From: an uncultured Clostridia bacterium
GTDB lineage: Bacteria > Bacillota > Clostridia > Christensenellales > UBA1242
Reading direction: 5' to 3'
Length of the DNA stretch: 44,645 nt
Assembly (NCBI GenBank): GCA_944380415.1
Contig: CALWHN010000005.1
Location: 1 to 44,645 of the forward strand
Shown: one piece after another, positions 21,408-29,502 of the stretch
How the letters are laid out: each line of letters opens with the position of its first letter
Numbering within the stretch: the first letter of the stretch is position 1
Translations under genes and position numbers: made by a program
Notes under the pieces: model-generated
Databases searched by the model: none
What the model was told of the DNA's origin: nothing
What the model saw: only the letters and a program-made list of their open reading frames with translations

Positions 21408-23759
21408 ATGTCTAGTTTAAAGGAATATAAAAGCAAGAGAAATTTTGATAAAACAAATGAGCCCTCTGGGGAAAAATCCAGCCTGAGGGGAAGAAAGTTT
21501 GTAATTCAATATCACGAGGCAAGGGCCAAACACTATGATTTTAGGCTTGAAAACAAAGGCGTTCTCTTAAGCTGGGCCGTTCCAAAAGGGCCGTCTCTTT
21601 GCCCAAAGGACAAACGGCTTGCAATTATGGTTGAGGACCACCCGCTTGACTATGCAAATTTTGAGGGGACAATTCCAAAGGGAGAATATGGCGGCGGAAC
21701 GGTCATGATTTGGGACGAGGGAACTTGGGCGCCCTTTGGAAATGTTGAGAGAGGTCTTAGGGCAGGGCAGCTTAAGTTTGAGGTCTTTGGGAAGCGAATT
21801 TTTGGAAAATTTGTTTTGATAAAACTTGAAAAAGACAACTGGCTTTTAATCAAAGAAAAGGACGAATTTTGCAAAAAAACAAGCGGAATTTCCGCCTTTA
21901 AAACGAGCATAAAAACGGGAAGAACAATTTCTCAAATCGAAAAGGGAGAGAAAATTTTGGCCCCATTTAAATGGGCGGAGCCAATGCTCTGTCTCTTGCA
22001 GGAGTCTGTTCCGAAGGGCGAGGAATGGGTTTATGAGGTCAAGCACGACGGCTATCGAATGATTTGCTTTTTAGAGGGCGGAAAGGCCGAGCTCTATTCG
22101 CGAAATCACACGAGTTTTAATAAAAAATTTCCAACAATTTTGCGCGCGCTTGAAAGTTTTTTCAGTTCCAAACAAGTTGTTTTAGATGGTGAGGTAATTT
22201 TAGCAGATGAGGATGGCAAGAGCGATTTTGGGGCGCTTCAAAGGGCAATTAAAAGCAAAAGGGTGGGAAACCTTTGCTATGTTGTGTTTGATATATTAGC
22301 GCTGGACGGAGAGGATTTGAGAGGTCTTCCGCTTCTTGAGAGAAAGAAAATTTTGGAAAAGGTTTTAGGGGGTGCTCCAAGCGAAATTTTGGCTTGCCAA
22401 TTTGTTTCAGGAGACGGGGAAAAATATTTTTCTGCCGCAAAAAAAATTGGTCTTGAAGGAATTGTTGCAAAGAAGAAAAACTCCAAATACACTGGCCTTC
22501 GAGACGGAAACTGGGTTAAGGTTAAATGTTATATGCGGCAAGAGTTTGCCATTTGCGGGTTTTCTAAAAAGAAAGGGGGAAAGAGCCTTAGTTCTTTAAT
22601 TCTTGGCGCAGTTGAAAACGGAAAATTTGTCTATGTTGGAAGAGCTGGAACGGGATTTTCCGAAAGAGAAGCGGATTCTCTTTTAAGAAAGTTTAGAAGT
22701 CTTCTGTCAAAGAAAAATCCATTTAAAGTTAAAATTGAAGAGGAAAAGGACGAAAAAATTTTCTTTTTAAAGCCAGAGCTAGTTGCAGAGGTTCAATTTA
22801 TTTCCTTCACCAAGGACGGCCTTTTGCGCCAGGCAAGTTTTAAAGGGCTTAGGGAGGATAAGGAGCCTTTGCGAGTTGAGCTTGAAAAACCAAGCAAAAA
22901 AGATGATAAAGTTGTTGTTTGCGGAGTTGAAATTTCAAGCCCAAACCGCCTTGTTTTTAAGGACAAAAAAATTAAGAAAATTGATGTTGCAAATTACTAT
23001 GATAAAGTTTATGAGCGAATTGCGCCGTTTTTGGAAAACAGAATTTTAAGCGTTGTAAGATGTCACGATGGAAACATGAAAAACTGTTTTTTTAAAAAAC
23101 ATCCAGATTCAATCTCGGAGGGAACGGAAGAAATCTTCGTCAGCGGAGAGGAGGAAAAGGAAAAATACTTTTATATAACAAACAAGCGGGGGCTGATTTC
23201 CGAGGTTCAACTTGGAACGATTGAGTTCCATCCTTGGGGAAGTACGGTAAAAAACCTGGAGAAGCCGGACGTAATGGTTTTCGACCTGGACCCTGATGAA
23301 AAACTTAGCCTTGAAGAGGTTAGGCGAGGAGCTTTGGACCTTAAAAAGATTCTTGACCAGCTTTCGCTAAAAGCTTTTTTAAAAACTAGCGGAGGAAAGG
23401 GTTACCATGTTGTTGTTCCGTTTATTGCCTCGGCAAACTGGGAAAAATTCTATGAATTTTCAAGAAATATTGCAACTCTTATGGAAAACCGCTGGCCAGA
23501 AAGATATACAACAAATGTTAGAAAGAACAAGCGCGAGGGGAAAATTTTTATAGACTTTTTAAGGAACAACCGCGGCCAGACAAGCGTTTGTCCATATTCT
23601 CTTCGCGCAAGAAAGGGCGGGAAAGTTTCTGCGCCAATTTCCTGGAGCGAGCTTTATAAAATTTCTCCAAGCGAAATTGACATTGATTCCATGCTTTTAA
23701 GGATTAAAAAGAGCGACCCGTGGAAAGATTTCTATAAAATTAAACAAAAAATTAAATAA
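21408..23759 (+). CDS. ligD: multifunctional DNA ligase D
   Basis: A 783-residue enzyme for end joining and other repair. Domain order is phosphoesterase (1-165, with His36, His42, Asp44 and HPLDY near 78-82), ATP-dependent ligase (190-490, nucleotidyl Lys212 in KHDGYR), then primase-like polymerase (505-783, catalytic Asp626 and Asp628 in FDLDPDE). This PE-LIG-POL order is the one seen in many Bacteroidetes/Bacillota proteins and differs from the mycobacterial POL-PE-LIG order. No ku gene is next to it. The ATG lacks a ribosome site but lies 7 nt after an extended -10. Codon use resembles its neighbours, so no sign of recent transfer. Confidence 0.95.
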   Translation: MSSLKEYKSKRNFDKTNEPSGEKSSLRGRKFVIQYHEARAKHYDFRLENKGVLLSWAVPKGPSLCPKDKRLAIMVEDHPLDYANFEGTIPKGEYGGGTVMIWDEGTWAPFGNVERGLRAGQLKFEVFGKRIFGKFVLIKLEKDNWLLIKEKDEFCKKTSGISAFKTSIKTGRTISQIEKGEKILAPFKWAEPMLCLLQESVPKGEEWVYEVKHDGYRMICFLEGGKAELYSRNHTSFNKKFPTILRALESFFSSKQVVLDGEVILADEDGKSDFGALQRAIKSKRVGNLCYVVFDILALDGEDLRGLPLLERKKILEKVLGGAPSEILACQFVSGDGEKYFSAAKKIGLEGIVAKKKNSKYTGLRDGNWVKVKCYMRQEFAICGFSKKKGGKSLSSLILGAVENGKFVYVGRAGTGFSEREADSLLRKFRSLLSKKNPFKVKIEEEKDEKIFFLKPELVAEVQFISFTKDGLLRQASFKGLREDKEPLRVELEKPSKKDDKVVVCGVEISSPNRLVFKDKKIKKIDVANYYDKVYERIAPFLENRILSVVRCHDGNMKNCFFKKHPDSISEGTEEIFVSGEEEKEKYFYITNKRGLISEVQLGTIEFHPWGSTVKNLEKPDVMVFDLDPDEKLSLEEVRRGALDLKKILDQLSLKAFLKTSGGKGYHVVVPFIASANWEKFYEFSRNIATLMENRWPERYTTNVRKNKREGKIFIDFLRNNRGQTSVCPYSLRARKGGKVSAPISWSELYKISPSEIDIDSMLLRIKKSDPWKDFYKIKQKIK

Positions 23760-23763
23760 AAAC

Positions 23764-24330
23764 TTAGTTTTTCTTTGTTTTTTTAGCATTTTTTATAAAA
23801 ATTGAGTTTGCAAACGTCTTGCCGGGCCTAATTTTTTTATTTGAAAAAATATGAATTTTTTTAGTTTCTCCGCCAGACCTTATAACAATTTCATAGTTGG
23901 AAAAGCCAATTATATTTAAAAACGGGTTTACATGGAAAAGGTCGTTTCTAACATAAACAATTCCAACCATTGCTAATATGAGCAGATATACAACCGACAT
24001 GCTTATAAACTCCAAATCAAAGGCAAGAGCAAAGAGAACAAAAAGTGGGAAATATGGCAAAAAGTTTTGACATGTTAAATTCTTTGCCTCAATTATCTCA
24101 ACCTCTTGATATTGTTCTTTCTTATAGGTGTACAAAATTCCAACAAGTCCAATTATTATCAAAGCTAAGTTGACAAGAAGCATCGTTGTGTTTGTTACAT
24201 TAAAAGTTAAATTTCCGTTAGCAATTTCAACAAGCTCTTTTATTAGAATTAGGAAATAAAGCGGAATGTAACTGCTTATGTAAACGCAAATTTTTCTAAA
24301 AAGGTCCATGTTCTTATTTTTTGCAACCAA
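23764..24330 (-). CDS. integral membrane protein of unknown function
   Basis: A 188-residue protein with about four membrane helices (near 14-32, 47-66, 90-110 and 112-130) and a basic, beta-rich C-terminal tail. No family recognised. The start is uncertain: a TTG at 24330 lies 6 nt after TATATT (24337-24342), matching the leaderless pattern of other genes here, whereas an ATG at 24309 has no ribosome site. It converges with ligD (4 bp apart) and diverges from the ankyrin gene; its -10 sits 4 bp from the ankyrin -35. Confidence 0.65.
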   Translation of the reverse strand: MVAKNKNMDLFRKICVYISSYIPLYFLILIKELVEIANGNLTFNVTNTTMLLVNLALIIIGLVGILYTYKKEQYQEVEIIEAKNLTCQNFLPYFPLFVLFALAFDLEFISMSVVYLLILAMVGIVYVRNDLFHVNPFLNIIGFSNYEIVIRSGGETKKIHIFSNKKIRPGKTFANSIFIKNAKKTKKN

Positions 24331-24345
24331 AAAACAAATATACTA

Positions 24346-24374
24346 TTGACAGCGCGATATTTCGCCTTTATAAT
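24346..24374 (+). promoter_or_regulatory. consensus promoter of the ankyrin gene
   Basis: -35 TTGACA (24346-24351), 17-bp spacer, -10 TATAAT (24369-24374), a perfect sigma-70-type match. Confidence 0.9.
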
Positions 24375-24391
24375 AAAGTTGAGGTGGAAAA

Positions 24392-25480
24392 GTGTCAAAC
24401 AAATATAACTCTAAGAAAAAAGGGCTTTTAGGAAGCTACATTAAGACAAATTTTGAAGGAACGCAAAAGGGAAAACTTAAATATTCAAACGTTGATGACA
24501 AATGGCTTGAAAAAGAGGAAACAAAGGCCCAGAGAGAAAGAAACCAAGATTTATTAAAATTTGCATACCTTGGAGACAAGAGAAGAGTTAAAATTGCGCT
24601 GACCTATGACAACGCGGCAAACATAAATTCAACGGACAAAAATGGGAACAACGCATTAATTCTTTCCGTCTATTCAAGAGGGGAAGAGGTTGTTAAATAT
24701 TTGGCGAACTATCACAAGGACGAAAAGGGATGGGAAATTCCCGGAATTGTTCCAATTGACTTAGACCATGTCAACCAAGATTGCGTCTCTGCGCTCCACC
24801 TTTCGTCAAAGCTTAAGAACCACAAAATTTCAAAGATAATTCTTGCAGCGGGAGCAAACCCAAATGTTTTAGGAAAATTTGGCGAAACCCCAATTTTTGA
24901 AAGCGTTAAGGAGGCGGACCCAGACGGAATTGAAATTCTATATTCCTTTGGCGCAGATTTAAACCACAGAAATAGAGAGGGCTTCACTCCGACAATTGTT
25001 GCGTGTCAAAACAGGTTTAGACAAGAGGCGCTTTTAAAGCTTAAAAAACTTGGCGCGGACCTCAGAATTAGAGATAAAGCCGGAAGAACAACTTTGATGC
25101 ATGCGGCAAACAACGACAACGGCGCAATCATGGACATTCTTTTAAAAGAGTGCGGTGAAAAAGAGTTTATAAATGCTTCGGATAAAAACGGAGTTACAGC
25201 GCTTATGATCTGTGCGAAGAGAGGGAACAGAGAGGCAACAAGGGTTCTTCTTGCAAGGGGAGCAAACCCGTTTGCGCTTGACAACAAAGGATTGGACGCA
25301 ATGGATTATGCATATAGATATCAAAATCACACTTGCGCAGAAATAATTGCAAAAGCCCAAAGAATTTATTTGCAGGCTCAAGAGAAATTCCAAACTCCAG
25401 ACCAAAAGGCAAATTACCTTTCCGCTCAGCTTGAAGCAATTGGGAAACAAAACAGAATTCAAAATTCTTGCTCAAAATAA
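24392..25480 (+). CDS. ankyrin-repeat protein
   Basis: A 362-residue soluble protein made mainly of about seven ankyrin repeats between residues 60 and 335. Each is about 33 residues with the usual G-x-T/N-A/P-L start and loop (for example NGNNALILS, FGETPIFES, EGFTPTIVA, AGRTTLMHA, NGVTALMIC). Residues 1-50 are basic and disordered, with several KKK runs. Ankyrin folds bind partner proteins; the partner is unknown. No signal peptide, so cytoplasmic unless exported another way. GTG start at 24392 with a GAGGTGG ribosome site; the upstream promoter is near perfect. A bidirectional terminator lies just after the stop. Confidence 0.85.
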   Translation: MSNKYNSKKKGLLGSYIKTNFEGTQKGKLKYSNVDDKWLEKEETKAQRERNQDLLKFAYLGDKRRVKIALTYDNAANINSTDKNGNNALILSVYSRGEEVVKYLANYHKDEKGWEIPGIVPIDLDHVNQDCVSALHLSSKLKNHKISKIILAAGANPNVLGKFGETPIFESVKEADPDGIEILYSFGADLNHRNREGFTPTIVACQNRFRQEALLKLKKLGADLRIRDKAGRTTLMHAANNDNGAIMDILLKECGEKEFINASDKNGVTALMICAKRGNREATRVLLARGANPFALDNKGLDAMDYAYRYQNHTCAEIIAKAQRIYLQAQEKFQTPDQKANYLSAQLEAIGKQNRIQNSCSK

Positions 25481-25507
25481 AAACCTTATTCAATAAGGTT
25501 TTTTTCT
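25481..25507. terminator. bidirectional terminator
   Basis: Stem AACCTTA/TAAGGTT (25482-25488 with 25494-25500) with A before and T after, serving both the ankyrin gene and the convergent kinase, whose stop codon lies in the stem. Confidence 0.8.
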
Positions 25508-26046
25508 TTTAATTTATTAACTATGTCCTCAACAATTTCCTCGCAGGATTCAATGTTTCCGTCTTTTATTTTGAATTTAATTTTATATTTTTTTAATTCT
25601 TTCAAGATTTTTTCGCCAAGCAAATCTGCTTCTTCTTTTGTTTTTTGAAGGCGGCCGTTAGGGTTGTAATCGGCAATCCTATTTATGTAATATGTCAAAT
25701 TGTCGAAGGAATTGTAGGTCTCAACAACCAATTTGTCAAAAGTTTTGCCCATGGAAGCCTCGCTACTATATTCGTTATTGTATACAAGCGACATAAAAAT
25801 TGGCGAGTCCGTTACTATGACATCTACCTGATCTTTACAGCAATTCAATTTGTAATATTGTTCTGCGAAGATGTAAAGTTGGTTTCTAATTGCAATATAG
25901 TTTTTTTCATAAACTTTGTCCTTTGCAAACTCTGTTATAAATTCGGCGTTTATTCCCATCATTTTAAGCTTGGAAAATATGTATGCAGCGGCTGTGCTTT
26001 TTCCTGCGCCAGGGCCGCCCATTAAATTGACAACAAAACAACTCAT
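25486..26046 (-). CDS. P-loop kinase/ATPase of unknown substrate
   Basis: A 186-residue protein with Walker A GGPGAGKST (near 11-19) and a deoxynucleoside/adenylate-kinase-like layout, including a TDSPI segment near residue 80 that looks like a Walker-B-type DSP motif. It resembles the AAA_28/NadR-like ATPases often seen in phage and host genomes, but I cannot assign a substrate. The start at 26046 follows AAGGAG at 7 nt; five upstream codons precede that site. It starts about 30 bp after secF in the same direction and could be read from that operon. Confidence 0.75.
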   Translation of the reverse strand: MSCFVVNLMGGPGAGKSTAAAYIFSKLKMMGINAEFITEFAKDKVYEKNYIAIRNQLYIFAEQYYKLNCCKDQVDVIVTDSPIFMSLVYNNEYSSEASMGKTFDKLVVETYNSFDNLTYYINRIADYNPNGRLQKTKEEADLLGEKILKELKKYKIKFKIKDGNIESCEEIVEDIVNKLKEKNLIE

Positions 26047-26078
26047 TTTTTTCTCCTTCATGTCTTGAAAAAAAGTGG

Positions 26079-27074
26079 CTAATTGCCACTTTTATTTTTC
26101 TTCTTTTTGAAAACAATTTCCTTCCATAAAAGCGGAAGCGCGAACGTTGTTGAAAGAGCAACAAAGAAAATTCCAACCATAACAGGAAGCGCAAATTCTC
26201 TAATTGGAAGAACTCCAAAGCCTGTTAATAGAACAAGGCAAATTAAAGAAACTGCTAAAATTAAAAGTGTTGCAGGGGCGCTTTGCTTTGCAGAAAGGTT
26301 TGCAACCTCTTCGCGAGAAAGCTCCTTTTTGACGCTGTTATCTCTAACCTTGTCCAAATAAATTAAGTTTGAAATAGCTGAGAGGACAAAGATTGTAAAC
26401 ACGCTTGCAATAAACGGAACGTTGACCGTTATTCTGCAAATTAAAACAACTGCAAATGTAAGCATGACGTTCAGTAGTGTTGAGATAAAAATTGAAAGCC
26501 CGCCAGAAACCCCAAATCTAATCAATGCGCCAATTGCAAGAAGAACAATTGCAACGCTTAGGGCAATTGAGGAATAGACGGCAACATCTGATTTTGTGTC
26601 GCCAACAGTGTAAACAGAAATGTAGTTTTGTTGAAGCAGGCCGTTTTGGTCATACTCTGAAAATTTTTCATAGAGCATTGTTTTGATTGCGTCAAGCTCT
26701 TCTTGAGTTGGTTTTTCGGAAGAGAGCAGTTTGTAGACAACAGTGTCCCCAAAGCTTCCGTTTTCTGTTTGGACTGATGCAAGTTGCATGTTTCCAATTT
26801 CGCTAAAAACTTCGTCCAAATATTTAATTGTTGTTTCCTTGTCATAAGGAGAGCCATTTTCATAAGGGTTCCCGTTTGCATCAAATTCAACGCCATAGAC
26901 AACTTCAACAATTGTTCCGCCGGTGAAATCAAAGCCAAGCTTAAAGCCAATTACCGATACGATTATTATTGCTGAAACCAAAAGGGCGGCCATAAAGACC
27001 AAATAAATTTTCGCACCTTTACAATAGTTGACATTGGAATTTTTAAAATAATTTGAAAGTTTATTGGATTTCAT
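26079..27074 (-). CDS. secF: protein translocase subunit SecF
   Basis: A 331-residue membrane protein that, with SecD, uses the proton gradient to complete protein export after the SecA push. One N-terminal helix (about 22-45) leads to the FDFTGGT motif near residue 50, followed by a periplasmic loop and five further helices (about 165-310) of the RND-like SecD_SecF fold. GGAGGAAG precedes the ATG, which lies inside the end of secD: the genes overlap by 14 bp, so translation is coupled. Confidence 0.93.
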   Translation of the reverse strand: MKSNKLSNYFKNSNVNYCKGAKIYLVFMAALLVSAIIIVSVIGFKLGFDFTGGTIVEVVYGVEFDANGNPYENGSPYDKETTIKYLDEVFSEIGNMQLASVQTENGSFGDTVVYKLLSSEKPTQEELDAIKTMLYEKFSEYDQNGLLQQNYISVYTVGDTKSDVAVYSSIALSVAIVLLAIGALIRFGVSGGLSIFISTLLNVMLTFAVVLICRITVNVPFIASVFTIFVLSAISNLIYLDKVRDNSVKKELSREEVANLSAKQSAPATLLILAVSLICLVLLTGFGVLPIREFALPVMVGIFFVALSTTFALPLLWKEIVFKKKKNKSGN

Positions 27075-28377
27075 CTACTTCTTCCTCCCTTGAAAAGTTT
27101 GCCCTGTTTCCATTTTCAGGATTTAGCGCAGAATAGGATTTGTTTAAATGATATGTGAAGAAAAGTGTTATCAAAAGGCTTAGAAGAGAGCAAACAATCA
27201 TGATCATTGAAAAACTTTTCATTGCGCCTGTGCAAATGAAATATGCAACAGTGAAAATAATTGCAAGCGCGCCGCCAATTTCTGCAATTATTGCAGCAGA
27301 TTTTTTATATCCCGTTTTAATTGAAACATTAAGTTTTTTTCCAAGCGCATATTCTGCTCGAATTTTCTCAAAGAGAATAAAGTGAAGCGCGGCAATTAAA
27401 ATTAATCCAACAAGCGCCCCTCCAAGACTTGCACTTGAAAGCGTTATGATTGGAACTGCTTGCATGAAGAATATAACTGCGCCAATGTAAAGCAAGATTG
27501 AAACAATTGCCATGAGGCCAAATTCCCTGTAAACAATTGCAAAGACAACCATAATTAAAAGCGCTGCAACTCCAGCTGCAATTGAAAGGCCCAAAAGCGC
27601 TTCGTTTCCTGCGCTTGGCGAAATTTCTCCAACAGAGCCGTTAATTGTTAAAATTGTGTCATAACTTCCCGTTTGAACTTGAATTGCAAGGTTAACAGCT
27701 TCTGTGCTTGTCATGCTTCCAGTTGAAGTTGAAATGAAAAGGAACGAATTTGTTACGTGGCTTGAAATTGGAAGATAGAAGAAGTAGCTTGTTGAATCCC
27801 CTCTGTAGAAATACAAATAAACTGGTGAGGAGCTTGTTGCATCTTCAGTTAAATCTGAAAGAATTTCTGAGCCCTCTTCGTCAAAACCAATGTATGTTCC
27901 CCAATAATATGTTGTTGGGTCTTGCATTGCAAAGGCAGAGGTGACATTTGAGCCAACAAGAACCGCCTCGGCATCTGCGCTTGCAGAGGTTTTGATTTTT
28001 AGCTCTCCGCTTCCAATCAACGCCAAAATGCTTGCAGCGTCATCTTGGTTTGGGCTTTCAATTCTAATTTTGTTGTCAGAAGTTAAATAAACCCTTGCGT
28101 CCTCATAGCCTTTTTGTTCAATTAGCGAACTTACGCGGTCGTAAGTTGAGTTTATTGCCTCTTGAAATTCCTCGTCCGTCATTTCGCCAATTTTAGATGG
28201 CGTGTAGTTGGCGTAGATTCCTCCCTCAAAGTCCATTCCCTTTTCAATTGCGCCAGCAAAACCAGCAAAGCCGTTCAACGAGCCGGCTGGCATGAAGCTG
28301 ATTATTGAAAAGACAATTAGGAGAACTGCCAAAAGTGAGATTAAAACAATTTTTGCTATTGCCTTTTTCTTTTCCAT
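27061..28377 (-). CDS. secD: protein translocase subunit SecD
   Basis: A 438-residue partner of SecF with six membrane helices, the first at 8-30 and five clustered from about 265 to 415. The first conserved motif, normally GLDLQGG, reads GMDFEGG, a mild divergence. The large external region (about 45-260) is Ser/Thr-rich and shorter than in proteobacterial SecD, as usual in Clostridia. It has its own promoter (TTGACT-17-TATAAT) and an AAAGGAA site. Together with the separate secG at 41061 it shows a full Sec accessory set in the window. Confidence 0.9.
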   Translation of the reverse strand: MEKKKAIAKIVLISLLAVLLIVFSIISFMPAGSLNGFAGFAGAIEKGMDFEGGIYANYTPSKIGEMTDEEFQEAINSTYDRVSSLIEQKGYEDARVYLTSDNKIRIESPNQDDAASILALIGSGELKIKTSASADAEAVLVGSNVTSAFAMQDPTTYYWGTYIGFDEEGSEILSDLTEDATSSSPVYLYFYRGDSTSYFFYLPISSHVTNSFLFISTSTGSMTSTEAVNLAIQVQTGSYDTILTINGSVGEISPSAGNEALLGLSIAAGVAALLIMVVFAIVYREFGLMAIVSILLYIGAVIFFMQAVPIITLSSASLGGALVGLILIAALHFILFEKIRAEYALGKKLNVSIKTGYKKSAAIIAEIGGALAIIFTVAYFICTGAMKSFSMIMIVCSLLSLLITLFFTYHLNKSYSALNPENGNRANFSREEEVDEIQ

Positions 28378-28405
28378 TTTTAAATTCCTTTTAAATTGCT
28401 AATTG

Positions 28406-28434
28406 ATTATATTAAAACTAAAACTTTAAGTCAA
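28406..28434 (-). promoter_or_regulatory. promoter of secD-secF
   Basis: Minus strand: -35 TTGACT (28429-28434), 17-bp spacer, -10 TATAAT (28406-28411). Confidence 0.85.
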
Positions 28435-28485
28435 CTAAATTACCCAATTATAAAATTTTTTGTTTTTCCATAAAATATTAGCGAT

Positions 28486-29055
28486 ATGAGCAAAAAGATA
28501 GTTTTATATTGCCTAATTTTTGTTTTTGCAGTTTTGGCGTGTTTTGGAATAATTTTTGCCTATAATAAGGTTACTTATCCGCTTAAATTTGAGGAGGAAA
28601 TTGTTGAATATTCCGCGGCGTTTGGTGTCGACCCCGCGCTTGTTGCAAGCATAATAAACGCCGAAAGCGGATTTAGAGAAGACGTTGTTTCCAAAAAAGG
28701 GGCTGTTGGCCTTATGCAAATCATGCCAAAAACCGGGAAGTGGGCGCTTGAAAGGCTTTTGGGACAAAGCGTTGATATTGAATTTCTTTCTGATAAAAAA
28801 GATGGAATTTTGTTTTTGCCAGAGGAAAACATTAAAATTGGAACATATTATCTTTCCTATTTAATTGAAAAATTTAAAGATTTAAACTTGGTCATTTGTG
28901 CATACAATGCGGGGGAGGGAACGGTTTTTTCTTGGCTGAAAAATCCGGCTTATTCCCAGGACGGAAAGACGCTAGAAAAAATACCATATAAGGAAACGTC
29001 AGCATACCTTGAAAAAGTTTTGCGGAATTTAAAAGTTTATCAAAAAAAGTTTTAA
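28486..29055 (+). CDS. membrane-anchored lytic transglycosylase
   Basis: A 189-residue SLT-type (goose-lysozyme-like) enzyme that cleaves peptidoglycan glycan strands. An N-terminal helix (6-27) anchors it outside the membrane. The SLT domain shows Glu60 in INAESGF as the catalytic acid, the GLMQIMP loop (75-81) and AYNAGEG near 140. It resembles Slt/MltE-type domains and the YjbJ-like Gram-positive versions; a separate gene for cell-wall turnover, not sporulation-specific by sequence. No ribosome site is seen; TAAAAT lies 9 nt upstream, so the start could be leaderless, less clearly than in other genes. Confidence 0.9.
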   Translation: MSKKIVLYCLIFVFAVLACFGIIFAYNKVTYPLKFEEEIVEYSAAFGVDPALVASIINAESGFREDVVSKKGAVGLMQIMPKTGKWALERLLGQSVDIEFLSDKKDGILFLPEENIKIGTYYLSYLIEKFKDLNLVICAYNAGEGTVFSWLKNPAYSQDGKTLEKIPYKETSAYLEKVLRNLKVYQKKF

Positions 29056-29073
29056 AAGCGCCTTTAAAAATTC

Positions 29074-29102
29074 TTTACTTTTATAATTAAGTGTGTTATA
29101 CT
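29074..29102 (+). promoter_or_regulatory. promoter of rpsO
   Basis: -35 TTTACT (29074-29079), 17-bp spacer, extended -10 TGT-TATACT (core 29097-29102). It leaves a leader of about 90 nt. Confidence 0.7.
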
Positions 29103-29107
29103 CTTGC

Positions 29108-29198
29108 AGATACTTCATACAAAGTTGTTCGCGTATGGCCTCCGCCTACCTTACGACATGCTTTGTTTGAAGCGAATTTTTTAGTAGGAGGTTTAAAA
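29108..29198 (+). promoter_or_regulatory. structured 5' leader of rpsO, possible S15 autoregulation
   Basis: Positions 29113-29124 pair with 29161-29172 over 12 bp with one mismatch, enclosing a loop with CGTA/TACG pairing. A CCTCCGCCTAC stretch in the loop could pair with the GTAGGAGG ribosome site. rpsO leaders are known to bind S15 and shut off translation in several lineages; this one is a candidate. Confidence 0.5.
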
Positions 29199-29459
29199 AT
29201 GGAAAAAAGCGTTAAGAAAGAAATTATTGAAAAATATCGTCTTTCTGAAAGCGACACTGGTTCTCCACAAGTTCAAATTGCTCTTTTAACAGAAAGAATC
29301 AACCACTTGACAGAGCATTTGAAGAAAAACCACAAGGACAACCACTCTCGCCGCGGTCTTCTTCAACTTGTTGGCCAAAGAAAAGGCCTTTTAAAGTATT
29401 TAGAAGAGAAAGACATCAATGCTTATCGTGAACTTAAAAAATCGCTTGGAATTAGATAG
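29199..29459 (+). CDS. rpsO: 30S ribosomal protein S15
   Basis: An 86-residue 16S-rRNA-binding protein. Standard four-helix sequence with [40 protein letters not shown] and the ending LGIR; length is normal. The ATG follows a strong TAGGAGG site. pnp follows 43 bp downstream, an arrangement conserved across many bacteria (rpsO-pnp). Confidence 0.98.
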   Translation: MEKSVKKEIIEKYRLSESDTGSPQVQIALLTERINHLTEHLKKNHKDNHSRRGLLQLVGQRKGLLKYLEEKDINAYRELKKSLGIR

Positions 29460-29502
29460 GCAACAAAAAAAATAAAGGGAAGAAAATTTAAGGAGAAGTT
29501 TT

